Source of the DNA: Leuctra nigra
Taxonomy: Eukaryota; Arthropoda; Insecta; Plecoptera; Leuctridae
Assembly: GCA_934045905.1 (NCBI GenBank)
Contig: OW203767.1
Location: 24,870,785-24,934,784 of the forward strand
Direction of reading: 5' to 3'
DNA length: 64,000 nt
Shown in pieces: positions 47,450 to 61,926 of the stretch (position 1 is its first letter; every line of letters begins with the position of its first letter). Position numbers and translations under genes: made by a program. Below the pieces are notes generated by a model. It saw only the letters and a program-made list of their open reading frames with translations. It was not told where the DNA came from and searched no databases.

Positions 47450-48883
47450 TTGAACATAACATTAGTTCTGTTTGATTTACCTACTGACCAATATTACTGC
47501 TCTCCTGCCATTCTATGCGGTTCAGTTGGTGACGCACTCGCCCGGCAAGGTTTAAATCCCAGTTGGTCAATCATAAAGCATCGCTCTCATTGATTACATA
47601 GAGCCATGAGGCAGATTCACTTTGTTAGCTGAACCTTTACGTTGACGTTGAACATATTGCATCACGACCCCCAGACACGCTGGGTAGGTGGGTCTCAAGG
47701 GATTTACTTATTTTAATATTGAAAAATATTTATGTCGCTTCATAATTCTGTACTTCAGTGGTAAAAGGCCGGAGATCCATTTCAATGATTCTTGAGGTAG
47801 GTAAAAAACCAGTTATTCTGCGGTCATTCAATTAGATTTGTAATTGTAAGATTATCAGACTTGTCTGTACTATACTATCCTACTATTTATATACTATTGA
47901 ATTCACGATGCACCAAGTATTTTTTTAATTTTAATAATAAAATTTTGATTGCTAATTTTTTGAGATTACTACTTTTCAGTGCTGAATTTGAAGATTTATT
48001 CTATTTTTTTTAGTTCAAGAGACTTGGCTGGGTTATTTACACAGAGTTTTTTTATGGGTTACTATTACGTGGAAAAATTAAAGATCAATAAGTGCTGGAT
48101 GGAATTTATTTATTAAAGCTGTGTTACACAAAAAATATTATTCACACAAATGTGACACAAGTGTGATTCACAAAATATCTGTTAAACCTTGCCTAATCCA
48201 AAACTCATTAGAAAAGAAACAGTTCAGGCGATGCCCGAATAAGAGTAAAATAAATAACTCCTTGTATTTCGTTACAAGAAGTTGGTAACACATGATGATG
48301 TTACAAGAAATATGAAAACATTATATCTACTATTGGGCGCCACGAAAAGTCGGGGACGTTTTCAAATATGATTATTGATTAGATTAATATTGATTAATGG
48401 CGCGTCGACAACTAGGTCATTACACACAATTCAGTTCTTATTACTACATTGATTATAAAGGGAGGTCATGGGGAGAAGTCGACCAAAGGGGCCCGGTCCG
48501 GGGAAGTCCAGCACTTGTGGGAAGACCAGGCGAGGCCAGAAAGGGGAAGGACCGATGGGCGGGAGGGTTAGGGCCGCTGGGACCAGATTCGGGAGGGGGG
48601 AGACCGGTCCGAGGGGACCGCAAATTTGACGGAGGGCATGGTAGGTCGACCCTTTATGTAAAATATGTAAATTGCATGTTACTATAACCAAAGAATAGAC
48701 AAAACCGTTTATCTAGTGGAGCGGTCGCTCCACGCCAGCCAAGTCGTACGGCGCGCATACTCTCATATAAAAAGGCTGGAGCAACCCACTTTTACTGTAA
48801 GCTTCAAAGTAGCATTTTCGGCCTTCTGGATCTTAAAATTGGGAAATCTCACATTGTTGCGAAATATCTTAATTTCGAGCTAT
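47450..48883. other. Unannotated stretch left of the gap
   Basis: Mostly AT-rich. A degenerate tRNA-like piece (TTCAGTTGGTGACGCACTCG) is at about 47521. A locally GC-rich island at 48455-48640 (GGGGCCCGGTCCGGGGAAGT and similar) is followed by a TATAAAAA at about 48767; neither is linked to a recognisable gene. Confidence 0.4.
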
Positions 48884-49083
48884 NNNNNNNNNNNNNNNNN
48901 NNNNNNNNNNNNNNNNNNNNNNNNNNNNNNNNNNNNNNNNNNNNNNNNNNNNNNNNNNNNNNNNNNNNNNNNNNNNNNNNNNNNNNNNNNNNNNNNNNNN
49001 NNNNNNNNNNNNNNNNNNNNNNNNNNNNNNNNNNNNNNNNNNNNNNNNNNNNNNNNNNNNNNNNNNNNNNNNNNNNNNNNNNN
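48884..49083. other. Assembly gap (200 N)
   Basis: Exactly 200 consecutive N, a conventional scaffold gap size, so its true length is unknown. Confidence 0.99.
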
Positions 49084-50392
49084 TGATTTCAATGACATTG
49101 AAATGTTCTGTCAAGTGTCAATTAACTATGGAGTATAATTGTAATAATGCCTTCATAGTGAGAACAAAATTTATCACAGAAAGTATAGAAGAACAATTTA
49201 GAGTAGTACGTTCTTTGCATCGATCTTCTAGGAATTTTTTTTGTGTGCAAATCCAATGTGATACAAAAATAGTTGTTACCTTTCCTTCGTTCTTTAATTT
49301 TCTTAGTTGCTATAAGATCATTTGGATAGACAATTTTAAAAATGATCTTACAATACACTGCAGTCTACAAGTTTTTTTAACTTTTTATGGTCTGTACTTC
49401 AAGATTATCAATAAGTAACAGACATGTTTTATTAACAATTTCTAAAAATTATATATTGTTATCCAAAGAACATTTAATCATAGGAGTTCGAAATCATCGA
49501 CGCGTGTATACCTGACTATTCAGTAGCAAAGCCCAGCGTACAATGACGCGGTTGTGCGTACTAAATTGGCTAGCGGGACGCTTCCCTACTTCCAGGAAAA
49601 ATGTGATATTTTCGGCCTTGGATCATACTTGCAATTATACTCTTCTACTGAACCAACCTCATAATTCAAAATAAAGCTATTTATCGGGTTATAAACAGCT
49701 ACTTTTTGACTGAATGTCTAGGTACTAATACTATCTGTTTCATTTCACATTCTAACGTGTTTATACAATGTAAGTATTTAAAATGAATTAATGTCGAGTT
49801 TCTTTTGTTCTTCTGAATGCTTGAAGTGTGAAAGACATTAATATCATACAGAATGTGGTTTGCAGTTCAGTTCAGCTCATACAGTAATTACTGGGTGCTA
49901 AATGACGCTTGACTGCAAAATCTTCTCTGAGGTATCAATTCGAGAACACAATGGAAGGCAGCAGGTATTTTGTGGTTTGCACTCTGACCAAATCTGTCAG
50001 ATAATGTTTAGAACGATTTGTTTGCAATTCCTTTTTCAAATCGTATTTATCACCTTTAATTACCTAATTCATCTTCAGAAGAAATACTTGAGTATGAGGA
50101 AGGTATAACCAACTAAAACAATCACAACCAAAAGGTTATCGAAAAATGGAGCACTAAAAATGCTAAAATTATAAAAACTTGAAACTAATTATCTCATTTC
50201 AAAATCTAATAACCACGAAAAATATTGAAAATATCAAAATAGCAAAGCAACAAAATATCAACAATTTTACAAAACTTGTTTATTATGCTGAAATAATAAT
50301 GGAAATAAAATATAAAAATGCTTACTAGTTTTAAAAAATATACAATTATTGATGGCCTGAAAAGGGACACCACAAAGTTCCATATATCAATA

Positions 50393-51299
50393 CTAGGAAA
50401 ACGCTCTGGGTAACGCGTTGATGAGCGAGCACGGATACGCGCAACACCTCGAACCGAAATTCTATTTATCGAAAGTGTCATTAAAAACCAATAATTCTTG
50501 AATTTCGTCACATACTTGTAAAAAAGTTCCTAATATTGGTCCAAATAACCATGCAAAGTTTTAAGTTGATGGATTGAACCGTTTATGATTGAACGGTTCC
50601 TTTTTAATTTTAAAAAATCACAGGATCTCCTTCAAAAAATATACCTGGGACCACTCATATGATATAAGTGTGTCTACACAATATCAGATCAATCAATAAA
50701 TACCAACTGTTGATCATTAGTGTCATATTATGCGTCTGAAAGATTCGTTTCTAACTACCTTCGAACATTGGAAATGAGGTGTCAAAGTCGCCGTGATCCA
50801 TAGCAACAAGCAAAATTTCCGTAAAATTTCAATAACTTTTGGATTTAAAACAGATTTGTCTGAAAATTGTCAAAAACATAGAAATTGTTGGTCCCAATGA
50901 CCATGTAAAGTTTTAAGTTGATCGCTCAAACGGTTCTAATTTAAATTTCAAAAAACACAAGAAAGATGGTTTTAAATTTTAACCAATGGGAGGATGGCTG
51001 AAACTTTGTAAGATTGGGAAAAATGTTGGTCGTAATGACTTGTCAAATTTTCAAAATGATCGCACCAACCAATCAAAAGATATTTTCTTAAAATTTGAAC
51101 CAATCAGTGGATTTCAAAAAAAATTAGGGTCAGCAACGCCCAGAAATGGTCCTTACATGTGTGCAAAATTTCAGCTCGATCGAAGAAAAACTGTGACTTG
51201 TATAGCCTCAGTAACAGAAAAACACACACAAAAAAAAAAAAAAAAAAACAGAGGTCCATGCCAAAAGAGCCAAAAGGAGACGCTCGCTTCGCTCGCTCA
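50393..51299 (-). mobile_element. Dispersed CTAG...GAGCGAGCG repeat, copy 4
   Basis: Starts CTAGGAAAACGCTCTGGGTA with AACGCGTTGATGAGCGAGCA and ends GACGCTCGCTTCGCTCGCTC. The body holds two related units of about 370 bases, each with a phrase like CAATGACCATG(C/T)AAAGTTTTAAG. The minus-strand end reads TTTTCCTAG|T as in copies 1 and 3. Confidence 0.65.
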
Positions 51300-54200
51300 A
51301 AAATCCTTATACATGTCTTGAACTATAACAGATCAATGAACATAATAAACCTACGACAACAATCCCGATAATCAGACAGTCGTAAAAACTTATTAAAAAA
51401 CACAACGAGTCTGAAATAAAATAGAAAACACCTATTACCCGGCGCTGTAACAGATCAGAGGCTGTGGCATCATCTGGAGCCGGCGGAGATGCAGGAATCA
51501 ATCAGTTGTGTCTTGGCTCGAGACTCCAAGCGATGCACGACAAGAATGCAGATAATTGTGTTCCACTTGCATCTCATGGAACACGAGATCTACGCAGCTT
51601 CCGAGAACGGACCGGGCATAATGGCGCGAACTGTCTTATGTCAGTGGGGCACACAAATTTCAATCACAGAATCACGTTTTTTCGAATATTATTTAATATA
51701 TTTTTGCTGTGATCACGATTTTAATTATTTTTATTTAGTGATGATATTTTGCGATGTTAAAGTATTGTGTTTGGTCCTGTCAAGTCGTCATTCATTTTAA
51801 AGACGCCAAAAACATTATTGTAGCTGACATCTCAGATCTTCATAATATTTTACACTTATATTTATGCAATTCGCAATCCAACCAAATTTAAAATCGTGAC
51901 GTGTCACTAAGACTTTTAACTTGAGCTAAAAATCAGTGGTCTCAGCGTCAACAATGTTAAATCGAATAATTTTTAGACTTCAAAAGCTGTAAATAAAGAT
52001 TTAATTTTTATATCTTCGAATTTACCGGATATAATCCATGTGAACTTTATTCCTATTAAATTCTAATAACAGTTGAACGATAATTTCCAATATGCTAGAG
52101 ACAATATGAATTTTCCCACTAATCGGATGTTTTTTATACGTGCCAAATTTCTACTTGATCAGACAAACGGATTAATCTCTATTAGAAGGGAGATGAAAAT
52201 GTGTCTATAGGTACTAAAGACCTCTTTCAAAAGACCGCAAATTTGTTGATTCAGTCCTTCAAAATCGCATAAACCTAATCGATTCATGACGTTATCCAGT
52301 TCAAATCCCCATTAAATCCACATTTAATAGGCTAGAGGCAGGCCACAAAATTACTGTTAGCTATAAGCATTAATTGTCCACACCAACATCGATAATCTTA
52401 GCAATCAAATTCCACCAGATACAAAATCTGACACACGTCAACTTGATGTGAATTTATCTCTTCTTTTCTCTTACTCTAAAATTTTAAGCGCTATAAAACG
52501 ACGCTCATTCCAATTTAATTGTCATATTAAATTATAAACTGGAGTGATCTGTTTTTTTGCTGGAGGCGGGGAAAACGTTCGACTGCATTGCTGTTCGTAT
52601 TTCGAATTATGAAGACGATAATTTCTGATGAATTCTAGTATGTTCTTGATTTTGTAAGAAGGTTATGATGTGTTGATATATTCGAGATGTTTTATCAATA
52701 GTTTATACATTATAAGTAATAAAATGAAGGATTAAACTGCCTTACTGTTTGTACTACAATAAGTTTGTCATTGTCAGTGAATGATTGGATCTTACAAATA
52801 AACTGCAATGGCTTCATCAAGATTATAAATGTATGTTTAAATCACAATCCTTTGAATGTTAACCTATTGTGTAATATATTTTATAGTAGGAGCATTTAAT
52901 AAACACATTTAAAAAAGGTATTAGAGATGGATGGATCGTTCAAAAACACTTTAAACATTATAATACATATTTCATATCATTGGCAAATAAATATGAAAAA
53001 AGAAAATGTATCATGCCATCATTAATGACAGGTGTCTCACATAAATGTTTCGGGAGTGCCTCGGAAATGAAATGAATTTAGTATAATGCATTTTTTTACG
53101 ACTTAAAAGAACGACAAGTTTGAGATAACATCTACAATAATACTATTTATAAGATCACTTTTCTCTTTTTGATAATGAATTATATCTAGATGTTCAAAAA
53201 TCAATAAATCAAGTTCAAACTAAAACAACCAGGTTTAAGTGTACGTGTGTGTATTAAATAGATTTATATGAGGTATTTTATGCTATTGACCCTAGTAAAA
53301 GTTGCTATTTACACGACATCGAGTTAACTGCCCTACATGGCATCTTATCCAACCTAGATACCTTGAGAATGCATTGTAAAACCTAAGAACCATCATTGAC
53401 TCTGTAAAAGTAAACCCTGTGTGGGCTGCCACTCATATTTAATGTTTAATTTGTTAATATGAAAAACTTTTGCGTTGACCTCTTAAGCTTGTATTTACGT
53501 TGAAAGTCGTGAGTGATGTTTGAGTGAGTCACGTTGTTTTGAAGTGTTGGTGGAGGTGCCGGGCTAGGTGACCTCGGAATTAGGCTCGCTGCACCTTAAT
53601 GGTCCTTATCGTAGCGTGTGATTTATGTTTTCTTTGGAAAACTGTGTTATTGAGTTCATTCATGAACAGGTTATAAAAGCGGCGATCGAGTGGTGAAGAT
53701 TTATATTTAATTCGTGCTGTTGCATCCCTGGACCAATGGTTTGGTTTATTGCAATTCAAAACGTTTCGCCCGTCATTTTAATTATAGTCCTAACTTATAT
53801 CAATGTACTTTGATTTGAAAATACATTTTTTAAACTTTGTTTGGAAATCATTTGTTGTTTTGAATGTTAGTACAATACATAAAAAAATTAGCTCAATCGC
53901 AATCATTACACAAAATTATATTTGTATCAATGTACAAAAGTGAGTTTTTATTGTTCATTATATGCAAATTTTGAATGAAGTTTAAAAAATTAACTTCAAA
54001 TTGTTTTCAATTCTCAAAAGAGTTGCAGAAAAAAATTTACTTACTATTTACAATGAAATAACAGATGAAATGATATAATAAATATTTGTATTTGTATTTA
54101 TTTTATTTAAAAGTACATCTTACTCACTCCACATTCTAAGTAATACAATTCCAAATGATCCACACGAACTAATTCATGCTCATGCACAACTCATCTGCAA

Positions 54201-57200
54201 TGAACTTGTTTGGTTTTTCAATCCACTTCTTCTAAGTATTTAGCATCATCACTATCATTCGAACATTCACTGCAGTTTGTCCACACCTTCTTGCACGAGT
54301 ATCCTTTCAAGACCATTTCCAAGCAATCAACGCAAATCCAAACGCTGTCATCTGAACTATATTCACTTCCTAGGTCAATTGTTTCATTTCAATCCAAAGT
54401 GAAATCAAGTACATTGATTACTCATTAAATCAGAGCTATGTAATTAATCGCTTGTTATTTAATTGTTGAACGGTTAATTTCTCTTTTTTTCCCGGAATCT
54501 TTTCTAAACTGTGTTTTATAACGTTGAATCATTTAAATAAGTATTACTTTAGTTCAGTAGCTTCTTCTATAATGTTTAACACATGTTTCATCGTGTGTAT
54601 TTTTTTGCTTGTGTAAACTCTTGTTTCCCATAGATAAGTAGACATGCACTTTCTTATACTTTCATTGGAAATTAATCAAAATGTCAACGGTGTGCACACG
54701 ATATAGTTGTGTTACTTTGTAGTGCATCGAAGAATGGATGAATGCAGCGAAAGAGAGTTCAATGCGCTAATGTTTGAAGTTTCGGATGTGAATAGTGAGA
54801 ATTGTTAAAATATAATTTTTGTTCCATAATTCATTATGTATTGTTACCAAATTTGAAGATCAATCTTTGGTTTGTGAAAGTCAACAATGATATTTAATTG
54901 TAGGATTTGAAAGTGTTATACATTGACGCCACCATTTGTTTTCTAATATAAAATATTTCTTTGTTTAAAAAATATAGCTTGAGAAAATACAGTATTTAAG
55001 TTTTTTGTCAAAAAAAGACAAGATGAAACTTTTTTTTTATATAAAGCAACAATCTAATCATGGATCTGAATAAAAGAAAAGATCCAAAATATTGTTCCAA
55101 TTATTGTCAAATTCCAGATGCAAAATAAATTTTGGGTCATGAATTTTGTTTGTAGTTTGAATGATCCAGTAATAAAAGTAATTTATCATAAACATAACAC
55201 GAAAGTAAATTTCTTCCAATGGAATCCCAACACCTGTATAACTAACATGACAAACTCACGCATCGTAATTATGCCTCAAATATGTGCGAGTGATAAAAAC
55301 ATTGACCTGTCCATCCTCTTCAACAGACACCACTTCGAGCCCCGCCCACGGGTATGCATGTCTTTTTCTCTGCGAATATTTTCAGACAAATCCAACCAAT
55401 CACGGCAGCCAGTTTAATAGGTTTACGATCGTAATTGGAATAAAAATATTATAAAAAAACACACGAATTTTATTATTGCGTGATTAATCTGCTTATTTTA
55501 ATATTCAGATTAGCCGAATTGAAATATACCTGTAAATATATTTTTTTATATAAGTTTAAACTTGTCATGAAAATTTACATTATATTCGGTCATTTTACAG
55601 TTAGTTGCCGAATTTTTTATTCCTGAAATATTGTGCCGTTTGAACATTTAATTGTAAAAAGAATATTACAATAATCATAATTATGGTTTACGGAAACGGC
55701 AGTGCGTTTTCGTATCATTGTTCTTGTGCTAAAAAAACTTTGGGTTTTCGTGACAGTTTCTTTACAACCACAAGAAGAAGCACAAACACACCACTACAAT
55801 ACCAAACTTTCGTTATTTCTTCAAATTACTGTTATCATATTTAGCCATGGTCTGTGTTGTTATTAAATACAAAGGAAGAGCTCCTCAATTGGCCTAGAAT
55901 TCAATTTATTTTCCATTATCTACGCATAAAACCGTGTCGTAATCGAAACTTGCTTCACTTTCGGTTCGTGTTTGGTGGGGACGTTTTACTTCTTTTCAAA
56001 GAGTAGATTCTCATGCGACAACATCAATAGTAATGTGTTTAATCATATAGGAAATGATACGTGTTACAAAACTCAGTTGAAAAGTGAGAACTTTTGTATC
56101 AAGTTAACGTTACAAATTGAATTGTATTTCCGTGTTATTGTCATCGTATTTTATTGTATTGTAATTAAATTAGATGTTTATTTAAAAAGGAGACAATACA
56201 GAAGATTTTCCGAAGTAGCAAAATCAAAATAGGACAACTGTTTGGAAAGAGCAGTTTGCTCGTAAAGTTTTATAAAAACCAGACGAACTGAAGGAATCTT
56301 GGCCAGGGAAAATAATTGGTTAGATGTCAGATCATTAAAAAAATAAGGAAGAAAATGCTTTTAAAATGTAATTTAATGCGTTATTTGTCTCAAAAGCAGG
56401 AAGAATGCTTTGTAAAAGAAAAATACAAATAATAAAAAGTAAAACACGAATTATACCGAGTGGAGAAAAAGAAACTATTATCCAGAATGAGAAGTACCTA
56501 ACTACTAAACCAGCCAAGATAGCTAGGCTGAAGATTTCAGATGATGTTCGCAACTAACTTTTAAAAACAAATTTGAAGGAGAATAAATTTACAAAGGGTC
56601 GAAATGAGCTCTGGAAAATAAAATGGTACATTTGTACAATTAGAATTTTGACCAATTCGCATGAAATAAGATATTTAGGATGCCGCCCTCCTTCCGCTAT
56701 CTGGTACCTACAATAATGAGGATGCCACCACACTTATGATGTACTGGGGCATGTGAACAAAATAGCAAATGACTTCTTCCACAGAATACCACGAGGATTA
56801 CTGATATCTTTGCCGAAAGTGAACCAAATCGATTAAGCCCGGCAAACCGCAACTTGCTGTTCTGCGAATAGGAACCATTTCATTGATTAAGTTTTGAGGT
56901 TTGGCACGAATTAGATTCCCTTCCTTACTCTACAAAAAGAATCACACAATTGATATTCGATAATAGTATACAATTGAATGCGTTTTTTTAAATCTTATTT
57001 TGAAGTTGCAGTTTTTTCTTATTTTGTGTCTCGTGCATTGTAAGTATCGATAAATCGCCATTGAAAATTGAATTTGAAGGCCAATTGCATCAAATCAGTT
57101 ATGGAATCTTTAGACGTGTAGATATTTTGATGGAGTAATTTTCACCGAGTCATTTTAACAAACTGAAACTTGTTAATTGAAATGAAATGTACTTTCTATG

Positions 57201-57248
57201 AGGTATTGATTGTTGAAGGCTGGTGTCATACTAAATAACTTGTGTTTA
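51300..57248. other. Long unannotated stretch
   Basis: About 6 kb of AT-rich sequence. A short Cys-rich minus-strand frame lies at about 54230-54375 (see findings). No multi-exon gene, RNA gene or complete element recognised. Confidence 0.4.
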
Positions 57249-57480
57249 TTAATCGAGCGGAGAGAGCGTCTTTTGTTTACTCGCATCTCTTTCTTCTTTC
57301 TATTTTGGCGCTGCACAGGTCAGACGTGTTCTCTGATCAACATGAAATTTGATGCACATATGAGAATAATGGTTCGATTTTAAATCTAGTTCATATAAAA
57401 CTGATTTCACAGTGTACCTATAACTGATGGAATTCGCACAATTTTAGTGCACTTCCAGTTTTACTTTTGTCATTATGAGC
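57249..57480 (+). mobile_element. Diverged fragment of the GAGCGAGCG family
   Basis: AATCGAGCGGAGAGAGCGTC followed by GCACAGGTCAGACG and AACATGAAATTTGATGCACA, the order seen at the start of copies 2 and 3, but strongly diverged. Confidence 0.4.
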
Positions 57481-59799
57481 ATAATCTGGTAAGAATATGA
57501 GATATTATATAAAATAAAAATAATGATTTTTCAAGAAATCAACAATATTGGTAGCTGCTCTTCGACTCTCTGTAATGGTCACTAATTTGGGCCTCTCAAA
57601 AGGCAAAAAAAAATCTAATAGATTTGGAGTATCTATAATAGATTTGATGGATTCTATTATTGTACAATAGATTGTGTATACTTACCTAGATTATATAATA
57701 TATTTGGATGTGGATTTAAGATTAAGTTTACATCAATGAAACATCTGTAAGGACCTTTTACCTTTGAAGGATTAAATATTCAATGCTTTAACTACGGGAG
57801 AAGGGGAATAGAATCTGCATAAATGAGCTGTATATATTTATTTATTTAAGCCTTTATTTACAACAAAGTTGTTTCATTCCACAATACGAGTATAGTAAAA
57901 ACATGGCACATTGAAAGAAAATAGACATATTTCATTTTCATATAGCATTTAAGTTGTCAAATTTTAAACTTGAATTCATGTAAATTTGACTGTTGGTGCT
58001 TCTTACTTTCAAGTGGACTTTTGACAACATATTATATGTTAAAACGTAAATAACCCAAATATCAAGCCATTCTATGCAGATTTTACCTTCTCCCAAGGAC
58101 AGACAGACAACCGAAAAGTATTAAAAAATCAACAATTCGTTTTCTACTGACACCGAATGTATCATTTGAGGACATTTCCTTTCATCTTTATCTGTGCAAA
58201 TCTTCCCTAAATGCTTCCTCTGTGAACCGATTCATCTCATCTCTTTAAAACCGGTTTGCAGCATCTTGAGATGGTACACAAAGGTGTGTATATATTATAG
58301 ATAGTTAATACAATCCGTAGAATCCATTGCCCAGTGTGTAGTAAAAAAACAACACACGTGATCGAAGAATGCGGAGAAAAAGCAGTCTCCTTTTATAGAC
58401 AGGTAGAGGAAGAGATGTTGGGTCAACTTGGAACACTTGCGTCAGACAGATCTCATGTTCACACTGATGTTGTTGTTGATGTTGATGTTGATGTTGATCT
58501 GGAGACGCGAAAGTGGGATGTTGTGACTTATTGGAGAGCTCAAATAAAATGTGTACAAATCTTAAATTATTCATTTTTTGCTCCTTTTTTATACATATTG
58601 ACAAAGGACATTCATTACTTACTCATAGTTTACAAAATGCCAACACCAATAAATGACATATTCGTGGGCGTCCAGGGGATGGCAAAGGGAGGGGAAGGGA
58701 GGGGGGGGGGAGGGTTACAAAAATTGGGGAAAAAATATTTTCTAGTATAAAGTGAATTTTGCCTTATTTATTTCTGATATTTTGTGCTGTCATTTGAAGG
58801 ACTGCTATATTTCTGTTCATAATTCTATATAAGTAGGTACGAACTTATGGCTCAAATTTACGAAATCCTCGTTGGGGCGTTTTGTATCTTAGAGACAGCT
58901 TGCGTGCCTAGCTCAAGTCACAAGTCACAGGTCACAAGTCAAGTCAGGTCAAGTCTTGATTATAGTTCATGTCCAAAATGCACCAAAATGTTTTGAATAA
59001 TATTAAAATGTAGTACATAAAAAAAATTGCACGGAGCTATGGCCCCGAATATGCTGGGTGCCGACCCTCAGACCCCCCCTTCTCCACCCCTCATATTGAA
59101 CTTTATAATTTTGACTCTCAATTTTTTACAATTTCATTATAATTCTTTTTATAAACTTAAATAACACCGCATTTAAAAATTTCTGCTTACATATAGTGAA
59201 TACACAGTTGATAAGGAATTATCTATAAATTATTTAAAGGTTCTCCCACATCAAACCAGTGTCTGATACTTGCCTCCCTGGACCAGTAAGTGAATAGATA
59301 ATAAAACATGACATGATCATTCTAAGAAACAATTTATGTTGCAACTTGAAATTCAATGCTATTTATTAAATTGACTTTATTATGAATAGCAAATGTTGAC
59401 CCCACACACTGACCTTCTGAGATTGTACTACCTAGCCAATTAAGTAAATGTAAAATGAAAGCTAAAAAGATGTTTTATTTCATAAATTTTTAGGAAAGTC
59501 GGAAGCTAGTTACTTTTATAGTCAAATGTGTAAGACATTAAAATTAACAACTTTTCCACAATCTCCTTATTAGGCTAATAATACTACTACTTTGTTCAGT
59601 TTCCACTGTAGATCAACTTCCTCGCATGTTCTTGCCTCGAAAAACAAAATTACAAACAAGAAATTTGATCGAAGAGTACACAAATACAATTATATTTGTG
59701 AGCAATTACGATATCTTATAATAATATTGTCCCATGTTTGTAGCAATTTTTTAAAATCGATAAAATATTGAAATAAGAAGCTTTTAGTTATGATGAACA
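57481..59799. other. Unannotated stretch
   Basis: AT-rich, with a short (GATGTT)n-like run at 58465-58500 and a G-run at about 58700. No reliable gene. Confidence 0.4.
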
Positions 59800-59807
59800 G
59801 TGTGAAC

Positions 59808-60562
59808 TAGAGGTGAGCGCGTGAGTGATTTTTGACTCACGCGCGGTCACGTCACGCGGGCACGTATTCCACTCACGCACACTCACGCACGCGGGTTCGT
59901 CATTTCGCTCACGATCACGCACACTCACGCAGCAAATCTTATGGACTCATGCACACTCACGCACACTCACGAATTACAAGTCACGCACAGTCACTCACGT
60001 TGAAAAGTATACAACATGCTTTGTTTAGGTCAGGTCCCTCTAGGTCAGTCCTCATATTTTTGATACACGACACAGCTCTTTTTTTTTACAAATAACTGTT
60101 TACTCAAATGTAGCATAAGAAATGTAACTTGGCCACGGACCACCTTTACTCTCTTTTCTTATAGGTATACCCAGTAATAACAACTTAGGTAGTATGCATA
60201 AAATATTTAAATTTGCTTATCAAGGGTCCATAATTTGAAATAACAATCGCAACTTTTCTGAACACTAAGCCCTGGTCAAAAGCACAGAAATCTGTTGTTG
60301 ACAATGTTTTGTTTTTTAATTAAGAATAATCATGCCCCGCAGGGCATTTTTTTGTTTTTCACGAAATAACACCAATTTAGGAAGCTGAAATAGCCAAGTT
60401 ACCGGTCACGCGTGACACGCGTGTCACGATTCACGCGTGACTAGTAAATTTGCACACTCACGCACGACTGTTAGCAGTGGTGTGCACACTCACGCACAAT
60501 CACGCTAAAAGTCGTGAGTCACGCGTGAGTCACGCGTGACTCACGTCACGCGCTCACCTCTA
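59808..60562. mobile_element. hAT-type element with CTCACGC subterminal arrays
   Basis: Ends TAGAGGTGAGCGCGTGA and the inverse, exact 8-bp duplication GTGTGAAC (59800-59807 and 60563-60570). Both ends are crowded with CTCACGC/CACTCACG and CACGCGTGA motifs, typical of subterminal transposase-binding repeats. Middle AT-rich, with CCCCGCAGGGCA. No transposase frame. Confidence 0.88.
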
Positions 60563-60570
60563 GTGTGAAC

Positions 60571-61920
60571 ACGTTAAATTTGATTGAGTGAAAATCGCTC
60601 AAAATTGCTACGTAATAATGTGACTAGCATGTTTTCCATCTATTTGTGTCAATTCATTTCAAATTTAGCATGAAGTAGTTATTGTTCAGTAATAATTGAT
60701 CACTTATTTTTACACTTCAGTCACCAATTGTACAAATCATTTGAAAGAAATCAAAGTATCTTCAAATGTTTACATTACATGGCGAAGTTTAATACAATGA
60801 ATTTTTTTTCCTTGTTCTTGTACGATAAAAAGAGCAATATTAAAGCTTATCGCTATGAAATAACACTATTTCCATGCCAATTCATACTTTGATGGCATTA
60901 CGAATTAAAACTCTTATCAATTGAGCACAACAGACTTAAAACCTAAAGACACTATTCTGCACTTCAAACAATTTGATCGCCTTTCTGTTATGTTATGCGA
61001 TACTTTCAAGCCATTTCCTTCTAACAAAAGTCATAAACCGATCTGAATGCAAATCGGTCAAGTGGTTTTGCTGCACCTTCACACGTGCACTTGATCCTGC
61101 CTGCCATTATTCTTGAACTCTTAGGGTTGATTAGGTAACACAATCCATGACAATAGGCTCGCATCTTGACCCCTAAATCGCAATATGAAAGACAGCGCCA
61201 AAATATTGAGGTTCCAAGACGCGATTAGTTCTATGCAATTTGACCTCGAAAGATGCTGCATATGAGATGGTGATGAATTGTTCCGTGGAAAGAGTTTGGT
61301 GACCTCTCATTTTACTGGCACTAATCGCAGTGTTTGAAGATTTTTATATTAGACTCGTGATTGTTAATTCATGATAATCGATTCTTTAATTTCACTCATT
61401 TGTGAGAAAAGTAGCGTAGGATTTAATGTCTTTATAAAATCGTAAAAAATAACGATCATATTTTTGTAGGTTATTCTCTTAATTGCTTTTCTGGTTTACC
61501 TAAATTTCTAAGATAAAATTCTCTATAAGAAGTAATTTATGCTGTCACGTTTTTTTCTAGTAGGCGCTGGTCCCACTTTAGACAAGTTGTCTGTACGAAA
61601 CATGTGTCACATTCGTAAAGATATGCAAACACTTAAAAAATCAATGTTTTTAATATCGAAAAATTAGTATTTGAATGTAAACTTATGAAGGTAATTAATG
61701 TATGACATTATTTCCGGTTAGGAATTTCTATGATTTGAAGCTTTTAGAATTCATTCATTCTAAAAATAATAGTAACTCGAGGTCAGTTTTATTTGAGTAC
61801 TTGCGGGTGGTATTTTCCACTTTCCCAACATTCCTAATGAGATCACCTCCAGGTTTCAGATAAATACAATCAGTTTCTTAGAAACATGCATCTAATCTTG
61901 AAGATATTAACATGATAGTA
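60571..61920. other. Unannotated stretch
   Basis: About 1.35 kb of AT-rich sequence. Nothing recognised. Confidence 0.4.
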
Positions 61921-61926
61921 TTGGTG

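Noticed and set aside
47066..47462. Phe/Ser-rich and Lys/Glu/Arg-rich frames
   Set aside because: Translation of the polypyrimidine tract.
47515..47575. Second tRNA-like sequence (TTCAGTTGGTGACGCACTCG)
   Set aside because: Only the D and anticodon regions resemble a tRNA; the acceptor and T stems do not pair.
58300..58600. Possible retrotransposon Cys-His tail (IHCPVCSKKTTHVIEECGE)
   Set aside because: Resembles the end of a non-LTR reverse transcriptase but has no flanking RT sequence and includes a simple repeat; too weak to annotate.
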